Shown piece by piece: positions 1 through 21,600 of a stretch of 64,000 bases of DNA; within the stretch, counting starts at the first letter, position 1, and every line of letters begins with the position of its first letter. The stretch lies in NCBI RefSeq assembly GCF_964340395.1, contig NC_135566.1:6113501-6177500 (forward strand). Direction: 5' to 3'. The DNA is from Glandiceps talaboti (taxonomy: Eukaryota; Hemichordata; Enteropneusta; Spengelidae). Below the pieces are notes generated by a model. It had not been told where the DNA came from. It did no database searches and saw only the letters and a list, made by a program, of their open reading frames with translations. Position numbers and translations under genes: made by a program.

Positions 1-2300
1 CTGTTGTTACTGATGGGGAAGAGTGTCAGTCAGTGTGAAGCAACCATTCAAGTACTGGTTAGTAAAAACCATGGAATCCATGACACTTGAAACAGAGGGT
101 CATCTAGACTATATGATATGCTGTGTCACTCCACTCTCACTGCTGTATCTGCTCTGTGAAAGGGTTGACCCATGTGTGATTGCGCCCCATCATGGCAATT
201 GGCATACCTTTGAGACTACAGTAAATGTCACTTAACTGATGTGTGAGGGCGCCCTATCATGGCATACCTTACTAACAGTGTCATCTGGCAGTGTAGCAGT
301 GTAACTGTAGTCAGAATTTTTGTTAAGCCAGATGATAAAATGTAGCAATATAAGTAAAAGTTTTGTTGAGCCAGACAGTGAAGCATATTCTTCACAAATC
401 ATAATGGTTTAAAATTCTTGAAGTTCTTACTTCATACAAGCAATTTGTGTCTTTTTTTCAATACTAAGATATTTAAACTTGTCTTTTGTCTTACACAGTG
501 GAAATCAATTCTTCCAAAACTTGGTGAACTGGAAATAGAAATACAACAAACATTGGACAAACAACCAAAAAAGGTAAGAAAACATCAAAGGAAAAATTGG
601 TAGTAGTATTTTATACTGGTGAATCTTTATCATCTCTGTACAGAAGCTTTGTGGAACACCAGGAGTAGTTTTTTCATAGAAGTATTGTTTTATGGTAGAA
701 AAACTACTCTCATGGTAAAAAAACTACTCCCATGAAATAAAAACTACTCCCATGGTAAAAAAAAAAATATTCTCATGAAGCCTTCCGTACAACAAACATC
801 CTTAGTTAAAGTCTTCAGAAATAATTGAAAAACTTAATATCTATTCTCCAGTGCCTTCTAAGTGGACAGTACAGTAAGGCGTACTGGAAATTGACACTTT
901 ATAAACTGTTTGTTTGAATGGATGATTGATTAATTGATTATTTAATAGATTTATTGATTGATTGATTGGTTTTCTTTTGATTGATCATAGACTGGAGAGG
1001 CTAAGTACAACTTCCTGGTGTTTGATAGCGATGACAGATCATTGGCAGGTAAATCAACTTGATGTTTCTCTGAAATTGCAAGTAATTGTAGGTGATGTCA
1101 AATCATGAAATGACTCTCCAGAACCCATAATTTATGAAAATGTCTCTATTTTCTGGAGTGATGTCCTATTTTTAAAGACAAAGTACACATGTAGCTGGCT
1201 TTAATTGTTATGTTCACAGGATCCTTTTTGTAAGCTTAGCCTTAGTGCAGGTAAATTCGCTAACAAAATTTTTTTTATTTGACTTAGGTAATCAGCTGGA
1301 ACCTGTAGCTGCAACGGATCATGTTCTCTGTCAAGTTGCTCAGCTAATGCACGACGAGTTTAATGAGTCAGAGACACTTTCAGATATGACAGTCAGGTGT
1401 GTATATTATTGTATAATATTCTAAAGATTTTTATCAACCTAGCAAGAAAGTTGCACATCAAGCAGGCACTTTTAACAAACAAAAGATGTATTAATATTCT
1501 TTTCAACTGTAATTAACTCAAACAAATGATCACAGAATTATTCTCTGTACCCTCGATTATAAAGACTTCTGTTATAGTGAACATTCTGTTTTATCTAACA
1601 CTATCCATGTCTTCCATAGTTATATTTACACAGGATGTAATCACCATGGGAACACTTCATTATTACAGCTAACCTTTTTCATGTATTGCATTAAATGTAT
1701 TAGAAAGAGTTATCTGTGTCATTGCTTTAGGTAACGTAGTATGTGCTTTGGAAATAAAACTTTTCCTGTTACTATGTTCAAGATAATCCCAATCCAGTTT
1801 GCATTAAAGTCAAGAAAACAAAGCAAGGGTCACCATGTGAATATTTTTAAATAGGGGTCAAAATAATATTAACATTGAGTGACATTAGAATCTAATATGA
1901 GTGACAAAGACTGTTAAATTCTGTCAGGAAAATAAAAAAAATTGTCAATTTTCTTAAAAACATAATGGTGAACCCCCAAATTTCCTGTGTTATTTCAAAA
2001 GGACCAAGGAGCAAGTTTTCATATGCCAAAGTTTTGGGTCATTTAAGCTTTGATTTTCAAACAAATTGGCCAAAACATTTTCTTCATTTAACAAAGAGTT
2101 AACAACTTTGCAAATTCTATTGCAGAAACTATTCAACAGTGGTTTGCAGCAGGCATACTTTATCTCAAGAGACATTCTACCAACCAAAGGGCAACATTGG
2201 TCCAAGTCAAGGAGCACCGTCGTCTCAAGAACAAGCGTTATTAATAGAATCTAAAGCCCCTGATAAACTCCTTATGGACAGTAATATTATAGTATTATAA
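1..2300 (+). CDS. HPS4: HPS4 (BLOC-3 subunit), C-terminal part, 5' end outside window
   Basis: Five exons can be joined in frame: 1-57 (partial), 499-573, 991-1048, 1288-1396 and 2126-2300, with stop TAA at 2298-2300. All junctions are GT-AG. The roughly 157 residues follow the C-terminal end of vertebrate HPS4: an alpha-helical stretch (WKSILPKLGELEIEI), then KYNFLVFD, then VLCQVAQLMHDEFNES and SDMTVRNYSTVVCSR, matching the human LMHSEF and MTVRNAST region. HPS4 pairs with HPS1 to form BLOC-3, the exchange factor for Rab32 and Rab38 in the biogenesis of lysosome-related organelles; this is family knowledge. The longin-like N-terminal part is not in the window. The tail after the conserved block is short and low in complexity (many Ser, Gln and Ala). 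The assignment rests on remembered human HPS4 and on exact phase continuity; exon 1-57 is supported mainly by its helical alignment. Confidence 0.82.
704..987. repeat. Short low-complexity repeats in HPS4 introns
   Basis: About 704-765 has three degenerate copies of an AAACTACTCCCATG unit separated by A-runs. About 922-987, just before the exon at 991, is a TTGA/ATTG tetranucleotide run that overlaps the polypyrimidine tract and acceptor. Seen directly; no function inferred. Confidence 0.6.
1100..1175 (+). repeat. Dispersed ~80-bp repeat, copy 1 of 4
   Basis: A block with the core CATGAAATGACTC, CAGAACCCA and GTTTATGAAAATG-like words. Related copies lie at about 11350-11450 (inverted, HPD intron 7), 35005-35070 (GCN1 intron 9) and 49728-49806 (GCN1 intron 33). 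Four copies in 64 kb mean a dispersed family, probably a small non-autonomous element. I could not find clean terminal repeats or target duplications. Confidence 0.55.
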
Positions 2301-3384
2301 GCAAAACATATCTTGAATAATCATGTCGTGATGTGGGAATATTTACAATGCAGTTCTCTTCCTAGAAAGTGATAGTAGAGTTGTGGGAAAGTTAAATCAT
2401 TTGCTTTTTTTGTGCAGAAATCATAAATGGGAACTCACTCCTCCTTGAGGTAGTGCCTGAAGAGAACTGGTGTCAGGTGGTTGGTTTGTAATCTGTTGAT
2501 TGCTCACTTTAATCCCATGGAAATGATTATTCAAAGCCTCATATTGGATTAGGATTAAAATTTGAGTAAGAATAAGGCCAAAAAAAAAGAATTTATTCTG
2601 GTCAGTGCGCGTATCACTTAAATCCCCTCGCGTCGGTCTTTTTTTTCATGTTTGTTCAGCCCATGCCGTCTGCAGATCTGGGGAAACACAAAAATAACCC
2701 TCCCTACTTCAGTGAAGACAACTGCAGAGCCAATCATGGACAAGCAATTGACATCTGCCCCACATACACACTTGTTGTAAAGTACCAAATAAAAAGAACA
2801 GTAACTGCCATAAAACATAGATTGAGTGACAGGTTTGTTGAGAATAAAAAAAAAAATGTGTCGTTGCACCACTTTAGACAGACTGTCTAATTAATTCTTT
2901 CTTTTTTGGCCTAACAGTTGCTGGTAGAGCTATAAAACAAGTTGGTCTAAAACAAAAGAAAGAATTTATTTAATCCTTTTGACTCCACTGATAAGATAGA
3001 ACTAATTTACTAATGGATGAACTTGGGATTGAATCTTAGGGCTTTAAACCCTGTCTTAGCCAAGTAATGGAACCAAGTTTGTACTTTGGTTTTACCAACT
3101 ATATATTTTGTAAATGTGTTTATTTTGGTACACGAAAAACTTGGCAGTATAGCAATTTAGGAATAGAATTGTATGGAATGTTTGTGTGTCACAACAAATT
3201 GTCTGCCAATGGCATATAAAATTGCCACAGGGGACTGCCAGTAATTATCGGGGGGGGGGGGGGGGTGTTATTACCTGATGCAATGCTGTGTAGTGAACAT
3301 GAAAGACATAACATACTCAGTGGGGGTGGGGGTGGCTTGCTACAATCAACAATAATAGGTTAAACAACCAGTTTCTTTTATTTA

Positions 3385-4040
3385 TGTAGAGCTGAACTTT
3401 ACCCACATCTGCAGAGTAGACACTACAGGCTTTGTGCTTGGAGCTGTAACTCTTAGATAGGGCTAAAATCTGTACAGAGCAAATACTTATCGTCAGCACT
3501 GTATGTAGAGCTGAACTTTACCTACATCTGCAGAGCAAACACTACAGGCTCTATGTTGGGACCTGTAACTCTTACAGAGGGCTGAAATCTGTTTATATCT
3601 ACAGAGCAAACACTTATTGCCAGCACTGTATGTAGAGCTGAACTTTACCTACATCTGCAGAGCAAACACTACAGGCTCTATGTTGGGACCTGTAACTCTT
3701 ACAGAGGGCTGAAATCTGTTTATATCTATAGACCAAACACTTATTGCCAGCACTGTATGTAGAGCTGAAGTTTACCTACATCTGCAGAGCAAATACTACA
3801 GGCTTTGTGCTTGGAGCTGTAACTCTTAGATATGGCTGAAATCTGTACAGAGCAAACACTTATTGCCAGCACTGTATGTAGAGCTGAAATCTATATCTGC
3901 AGAGTAAACACTACATTCTTATAGCCAAGTCCGTAGAAAAGTTGAAATGTGTCTATATCTACAGAACAAACACTACAAGTTATAGCCAACTCTGTATAAG
4001 GAGCTGAACTTTGTCTGTATCTACAGAGCAAACACCCTAC
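3385..4040. repeat. Tandem repeat, ~119/127-bp units
   Basis: Units begin with TGTAGAGCTGAA at 3385, 3504, 3631, 3758 and 3877, so spacings are 119, 127, 127 and 119 bp. The array decays after about 3900. Each unit contains two related halves: one with CTGCAGAGCAAACACTACAG and one with ACAGAGCAAACACTTATTG, which suggests an older unit of about 60 bp. The array does not overlap any exon. Confidence 0.85.
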
Positions 4041-4664
4041 CCTCTATGCTGACCCCCATATCACATCTCTAGCCAGTGTTATAAATGTTACTCATATATA
4101 TCTGCCGGTCAGATTGGATTTTATTTTGTGTGTCTACTTTGATCTTTTACAATCATCAAGTTCTCTCTGAGCATAATAGTACTGTTTCAGTCTATGTTGA
4201 TTTGGAGACTTGTAAATAATAAAAACTAACAAATTAATGTAAAAACTTTCCATTTTCACAAATAAAGATACAGTGAAATGATACATTAGTTGACTTTCAC
4301 AGTGTATGTCTTGTTTGAAGTCAAAATGATGTTTGAACATTACTGAACTAATGGGTTCAGTAGTCCTATAACATGGTAAATTACTGTGTGTGTGTGTGTG
4401 TGTGTGTTAATATCATTGAGCCAATTATATGATAAAGATGTTACTGTTAGTGTATAGAAAATGAAACTGGTCAAGACAAAATAATTAGATCAGTGCTGTG
4501 TATTTTATGTGTAAAAAGTAGCATCGAGTTGAAAGACAAAATGCCTAAACATGCACACCACATTGCGACAGGCACAATGTAAAAAAATGACAATAACCAT
4601 AATCATCATTTGATCTAACTGCATCTCTGGGACACACATGTAAGGACACATACTCAATTTTCAT

Positions 4665-4775
4665 GGCCCTTATTATTGTCCAACGCCACTGCTAAACAGC
4701 ACTCCTAGTGGCCAAACTGTACAATCTTTTGTCTTTTATGATAGCTGGATTAAGTGTATCCTGACAGTCGAATCT
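4665..4775 (-). repeat. Dispersed ~110-bp repeat (inverted copy)
   Basis: On the minus strand it reads ACAAAAGATTGTACAG, GGCCACTAGGAGTGCTGT and a diverged tail. Related copies are at about 31690-31775 (weak), 40982-41110 and 56705-56825, with a partial copy at 56573-56622 inside the exon 43 duplication. Probably a short non-autonomous element; class not determined. Confidence 0.55.
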
Positions 4776-5108
4776 ACAGTAAAAATTATTCATTCAAAAT
4801 ATTAACAGCAAAATTTGAGAAAAAAACGTAACTTTTTTAAAACCAATAACTGGAAATGTTGTACTGTACAGGACATTCTTGTGCAGTGTAACAATTAGAA
4901 TAAATTTTAATTCAATGATATGGTGTTGTAGAACTCGTTGCAACACCAATACCAAGTTGTATCTATGCCATGATGATAGTCTTTGTGTTATAAAGAAGTA
5001 AAGAATCACCAATCTGGTACAACTTATACAGTAACCATAACTTGAACTTCACATACATTCACATTATCCTGTCGATTCACAAGCTGCATACTCATATAAC
5101 TCATTTAG

Positions 5109-5460
5109 TGGAGTCATGATGGGTGAATGGTTAAAGTGACTGGCTTTGAATTTGCAGGTTGCAGATTCGAGCCTCATGACTGCCATTTGTTTCTGAATGG
5201 CTAAAGTCCTTGGGCAAGATTTGAACCACAATTGTGCATCAGTCAACCCAGCTGTACAATTGCGGACCTGGTAGGATAGAGGTTGCAATGTGAATGCTTT
5301 AATCCTATGTGCTTATAGAGGCTACAATGGATTGTATGCTCCCCAGGCAGTTGAGGAAAAGGGCCGTTGTGGCGCTATAGATCCATGCCAGGGGTAATAA
5401 TTGTAAAGTGCTTTGAGCACAGAGTGGGAAGTGCTGTATAAAAATCAACATTATTAACCT
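5109..5460 (+). mobile_element. tRNA-derived SINE, near full length
   Basis: The 5' part looks like a tRNA: A-box TGGGTGAATGG at about 5119-5129 and B-box-like GATTCGAGCC about 35 bp further on. A conserved body follows (ACCTGGTAGGATAGAGG, CTCCCCAGGCAGTTGAG). The 3' tail has GTAAAGTGCTTTGAGC, AAGTGCTGTATAAA and an ATTATT-type end, as in LINE-mobilised SINEs of marine invertebrates and fish. A second copy lies at 42103-42365. Retrotransposition by a partner LINE is family knowledge; the partner is not identified here. Confidence 0.72.
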
Positions 5461-7728
5461 TATTATTATTATAAAGACTATCACTTCCTGATCTTGTGCA
5501 ATGTTCCGAGACATCGACAGTCTAATAGCTCAGTTGTGCAAAACATGAAATTCAAGACAAATACAGGACAATCATATTCATTTTCTTTCAGTTTATTGAA
5601 TGAAAATACATGTAATACACATCAGAGGAACACAGAATGAAATGGCGTTCACAAACCATGTTGAATTGAAAAATAATTATTAAAACGAGTACTCATTTTA
5701 CACTTTGGTATTTGAAGAATATAATTTCCAACATTACACTTTGATTTCTTTGCATTGCTATAAATGTGACCATGGCACAAGTTAGTTCACACTTGTACTG
5801 TCTATCCCATTACTTTTTATTACTTTCAAATCTTATCTTTGAATCTTGAACTCAAGTAGTCCAAAAAAAAGCACAGCAAACAGATATACTTCTAACATAT
5901 TTGGCAGTCATCATACACACTTCACCAATGCAGATAAAATGTTCATTTGCCCTGTTTGTGATAATTTCAACATCACGAATAAATTTAGCCTATTTATGGT
6001 ACTAACAGCGATTCCGATAGCTCTCGGCTTTCCAGCTTGCACTAAAACCATTCAAACAGATTCAGTTGGCCACATTCAAGTTCCTTTTAAAAGCCATTAT
6101 CAGAATACCAGAACATTTAAATTTATATAATCACATGTAAATTATCACATTTTATGCATTGAGTATTGTTCATCACAGTTACACATGTTCATTTACTTAA
6201 TGACTTCATTTGAATAATCAGACATTCTGGCATATGTCATCACTCTGCACTGTGACCAATCAGCTTTAAAATATTTGTATCCGCGTGACTGAATCAGTTT
6301 GAACAGGTAGTGACAAGGGCTGAGAAGACATGAGCTAATGGAGTCAAAGTGAGCGTCATAAACTGGCTAGATCAAATTTAACTAATAACAGAAAGTAAAA
6401 TGTGTTACAAAATAAAAGTTTACGCAAACTTCTAATACCAGTAACCTTTGTACATAAAGGAAGGTTACTTAGCAGTCAGTTGCTATAAGGATATACAGAC
6501 TAAAGAAAGGGTAATGCTTACACTTTTGTCCCTAATATTCTTAAAGTATCATGCACCTCAATATTTGGCGGCTATATTGGATTCTAGATTTCGATGTCAT
6601 TTTGTACTTTTTCAAAAATCCGTTCAGTGACCCTCAATTATTTTCTCTCCCTCTTTTAACAGTTTGATTTTTGATTTTTCTTGAACAAAAGAACATGAAC
6701 AGTTCAATTCTTTTTAATTTCTGAGGCACATTCTACATTAATTCAATATTTTTCTTCTAGTTGATTTTGACATTTTTCTTTTTACATTAGCCATCTCACA
6801 AACACATGTTGTTTTGTCGTCAACTTTCAAATTTTCCTTTTTTCTTCAGTCATACTAGCCTACTTCAAATTTATCAGCTGCTACTGGAGACGTATTAAAT
6901 TTTCTTTGCGGATATTGACACCTTATCAATACCCATCAAACTAGTTACTACCCTGAATTCCACTGAGTTAGTCTATTTTTCATCATGGCTTCCAACTACA
7001 CGAGGTAGTCTGCAATAATCTATTCTGTAATATTATCAGTTACATGTTGATGTGTTGCAGATTTCTTTCAAACCTGGCACAAAGGGGACAAACATTACAC
7101 ATAACAGCATGCACAACAAATTTTTTCGTTGCAAGCATTTCAACAAATAGAGAAAACTTCAGACACTTTTAAAGTGTTTCTTATTCAATGTGTGTACAAG
7201 TGTGGATATTTGAGTGTTTGTCGAGGTACCTAGAGAACTACAATACTGACATAAAAATAAACATTTAGAGGCATAGCATAGCAGCCTATGAAAAATATAG
7301 CTAAACCTTTTGGTTAACTTGACACAGATTTCATCTAGATTGCTTTGAATAAATAAAAGTGATTTTCTGAAAGTAGGATGAAAGGGAGTATCTACCACCA
7401 TTACTTTCACTTAGAAACAGAATGAGTGTTTTAGAAACTTCTTTCTTTCCTACAGTGAAGTTTGGAAAAATATATATAACAAAAATGTTTTGTCTGTCAA
7501 TTTTGTTACACGTACTTTCAAAAGATAACCCATGTTTTTAAAACTTTTCTAAGCAACTTTGAAAAAATGAAAACAAGGATGCACAAAAATGAGCTATTCA
7601 TGTGCTCTTTAGCTGCATGGTTTAGACAAACTTCAACCTATAATTGCTTGGATGACAGTATTCACAGCAACAATGTCCCATTATTCTGTACACATATGGA
7701 TCGGACAAATGTGGACTGATTTCCCTGT

Positions 7729-17961
<10,233 letters not shown>

Positions 17962-18617
17962 TTTTTTTACGACGCTGTAACGAGTATGAAGCTAGCTTTC
18001 GGCGTTTTAGTTTACCGCACGACACGCTGCAATGTTGTCAAATGACACGAGTTTATTATTCTACAATATTTATGCGGGAATGACAGGCGGCATGTCTAAC
18101 AGATCATCTGATTGGTGGGATTAGTGGGCGCTGGCTGTGGCCACATTCTTTCACTTTTCTTGATTGTACGTAAATCTATCGCTGCAATTACTCCATAGTA
18201 TACAGAAACATTAGTTGCTTAAAACTTTCAAGCATTTTGTTTCTGATGTTTTTGCAGTGAATTTATGAAATTTTGGGTGATTCTATGTTTGTTTACGATG
18301 TTTCAACCAATCAGGATTAACGTCTCATCCAAACTGTGTTACCGGCATCGGGCTTTCATACGTTCGCCATCACTGGGGATCCTCGTACGACCATATATAA
18401 AAATACATATACAAGAAACGGCTATTATTTTAAAATGATGATATTAACTTACCCCAAATATTAATCGTTCCAAAATAAATATAGTGTTTGAAATAACTTA
18501 CGGCTGTGTATTTCTGTAAAAAATACGACACTGTGCAAGGCTCTAAATCACATGACGGACAATGACGTTTTCATCCGGGAGAGCAGTGAACTTTGCTACG
18601 ACTAACAACTTGCAAGT
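17962..18617. promoter_or_regulatory. Head-to-head promoter interval of HPD and the SDR gene
   Basis: The HPD start codon (minus strand) and the SDR start codon (plus strand) are 656 bp apart and divergent, so both promoters must lie here or in very short leaders. A TATATAAA string is at about 18393-18400 in plus orientation. The distance to the SDR ATG (about 220 bp) would fit a roughly 190-nt leader if it works as a TATA box. Start sites are not visible from sequence. Confidence 0.6.
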
Positions 18618-21600
18618 ATGTTTGTTCGGAGTGTACTAATCACTGGAGCTAATCGTGGAATTGGCCTTGAACTCGTAAAACAGCTCACAGCATCAAGTAA
18701 ACCACCACACCATGTGTTTGCAACATGTCGTAATCCAAATGCAGAGATATCAAAAGTGAGGAGCGACAATTTACACTAGTGAAGTTCTAAATGATCATGT
18801 TTTCTCCACTTGGGCCGCCACTCAGTAACTTGCGCATGCGTACAGTGTTGTTTAGCTTATTTACTTTTAACCATCTTAACGCATGCGTAATGTTTCTTAT
18901 TTGAAGAACATTTGAAGTTAATTAACATTAAACTATACTTGGTGATTTAACCATAAAGGAGTCAAATGAATACAAGTACCTTGGTTACTGGATCACACGT
19001 AATCTTTCTGACCATACCCACTTAGCAAAATTATCAAAGAAGTTTGACAGCTTATTCCCTATCATGAAAAGTACCCTTGGTAACCATGGTAACATCAACA
19101 GGGTCGATTTTGGCTCATCTCTATGGAATCACATAGTGCGTCCAGTATTGGAATATGCAGGTGAAATACTAATACTTAGTCGAACTGACATGGAATGTTT
19201 AGAAAAGATGCAAAGGTCTGTGGGGAAATTCATTTTAAAGGCAACTCGTTACACTGCAAATGAGGCAGTACTTGGTGACCTAGGTTGGACCACAATGATA
19301 AGTAAATTTAATGTGTTGAAATTGAAATATTTAAAAAGACTATGTAATCTTCCAGAAACACGCTGGACCAAGATTGTATTCAACAAACTCACTGCAATCA
19401 GTCAAGACTCTGAAATGAACACGATAAACCTGTACTGGGATTGGCCTAAATCTATAAATTACGTCTTAACAAATCTCAAAACACATAGAGAAGAAATAAA
19501 AAATCTCACAGACAATAAAATCAAGCAAATAATTTTCAAGTATGATGAATCTAAATGGAAAAAAGATATGGAAAAAAAGTCTAGTCTCATTCACTACCGT
19601 AGGTTCAAAACATCTTTAGAAATGGAACCGTATCTTAAATCAGTAAATGACTTCAAAGGGCCACAATTAAAATTTAAAGCAAGATCCTATACATTAGGAC
19701 TCTCATATGAAAAGAGAAAGTGGGAAAACTGTAACTTTGATTGCTCCTGTCCCTGCTGTGGGCAAGAAGATGAAACATTTGAACACTTTCTCTTTTCGTG
19801 TGAAAGCCTTTCTACCTATCGTCACATCCTAATGAAGAACACAAAAGATCTTTTACTTAACCATACAGAGACAAACCTATATCAAGATTTTATACAAGGC
19901 AAAGAACTGTTAAGCCTCTTTATAGGAGACAGTACAAAAAATTATAACATTTTATTAAGTAAAAAAATTGACAAATTTATCCAGCAATTTCTAAGTAGTG
20001 CAATGGAACATAGGAAAACATGTCTAACCTGATGGAGAATTGTAATTTTTTATCTCTTTCTTTATCTCTTATTATTTCTTTGAAGTTATTATTTGCTATT
20101 TTAACATGATATTTAAATTATTTTTTTTTGTATGTATTTGATTCTATGTAAATGCTGCTCCTAATGTTTTTAGTGAGCCCCTGATATAAAAGGGATGCAG
20201 AAAATAAATAAAAATAAAAAATACTTGTATCATGGGAATGTCAATGCATGCCTCCACTCCTTCATTGCCCTGAAATCATATTCTGGCCCTGTTTGCACAC
20301 TTGATAGCATAAAAATGTTAGTATATGTATGACAGACTGACAAGGACAATTATACAACAAGAAATCTACAGTCTAATATTGTTATACTTCTTCTGAGTGT
20401 CTCATTCTGTATTTAAATGCCAGCCTTTCACCTTTCGTTGTAGGTTTAAACAATTGATACCACTTTTGTATGTGAAATAGAGAACAAAGTTCAAAACATA
20501 CTTAGAACACCTATCCATTATGCCTAGATATACCTCACCCACATTATGCAGCTGTTTTAGAAATGACCATTTTACAAAATGAAAGAATGATAATTACTAT
20601 CATCTTTGTCAGGTATCATCACACAAATTGGGATATAGACTTACAGGTAACAGTTGTGTTAGTAGAACTTTCCGATTACCGGAAAATTACATCGATGCTG
20701 AAAAACAACCTATAATCAACCGGCCATTTGACTTTTAATACATTAACGCGTGACTGAATCTTTCTTATTCTTTGTCGTATAGGAACTGAGTGAAATAGCT
20801 ACAAAAAATGAAACAGTGAAAGTTATCAAGCTTGGTGAGTGATGCACTTGAAGAAACTTAAATGGATCAACTTGAAGACAAAAAAAATTAACTCACACTT
20901 ATATGTAATGATAGACAAGACATACCCACTTATATGTAATGACAGACAGGACATACCCACTTATATGTAATGACAAACAAGACATACCCACTTATATGTA
21001 ATGATAGACAAGACATACCCACTTATATGTAATGATAGACAACACATACCCACTTATATGTAATGATAGACAAGACATACCCACTTATATGTAATGACAG
21101 ACAAGACATACCCACTTATATGTAATGACAGACAATACATACCCACTTATATGTAATGACAGACAAGACATACCCACTTATATGTAATGACAGACAAGAC
21201 ATACCCACTTATATGTAATGACAGACAATACATACCCACTTATATGTAATGACAGACAAGACATACCCACTTATATGTAATGACAGACAATACATACCCA
21301 CTTATATGTAATGACAGACAAGACATACCCACTTATATGTAATGACAGACAAGACATACCCACTTATATGTAATGACAGACAAGACATACCCACTTATAT
21401 GTAATGATAGACAACACATACCCACTTATATGTAATGATAGACAAGACATACCCACTTATATGTAATGATAGACAACACATACCCACTTATATGTAATGA
21501 TAGACAAGACATACCCACTTATATGTAATGACAGACAAGACATACCCACTTATATGTAATGACAGACAATACATACCCACTTATATGTAATGACAGACAA

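Larger units (their letters stand above)
2301..7728. other. Convergent intergenic region / 3'-UTR space between HPS4 and HPD
   Basis: No exon with convincing splice signals or family similarity was found on either strand. The short open frames here (for example + 2648-2890 and + 5846-6130) have no recognisable domain. The stretch 5600-7728 has few repeats and directly follows the HPD stop codon on the minus strand, so part of it is probably the HPD 3' UTR; a minus-strand AATAAA lies at 5597-5592. There is a G17-like run at about 3250-3266 and a TG run at 4384-4407. Transcript ends cannot be fixed without RNA data. Confidence 0.5.

Noticed and set aside
2618-2890. Overlapping 80-84-codon open frames on both strands
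   Set aside because: Mirror open frames in an AT-rich intergenic stretch, no similarity recognised.
5109-5190. A functional tRNA gene
   Set aside because: Only the A- and B-box regions look like a tRNA; the acceptor and anticodon stems cannot be formed well, and a SINE body follows.
5846-6130. 94-codon plus-strand open frame
   Set aside because: It lies in the probable HPD 3'-UTR space, has no domain and no splice or family support; base composition equals the surroundings.
19064-20032. An independent host gene of 322 aa
   Set aside because: The frame continues upstream without a start, and the motifs are those of the end of a non-LTR retrotransposon reverse transcriptase with a LINE-type 3' tail.
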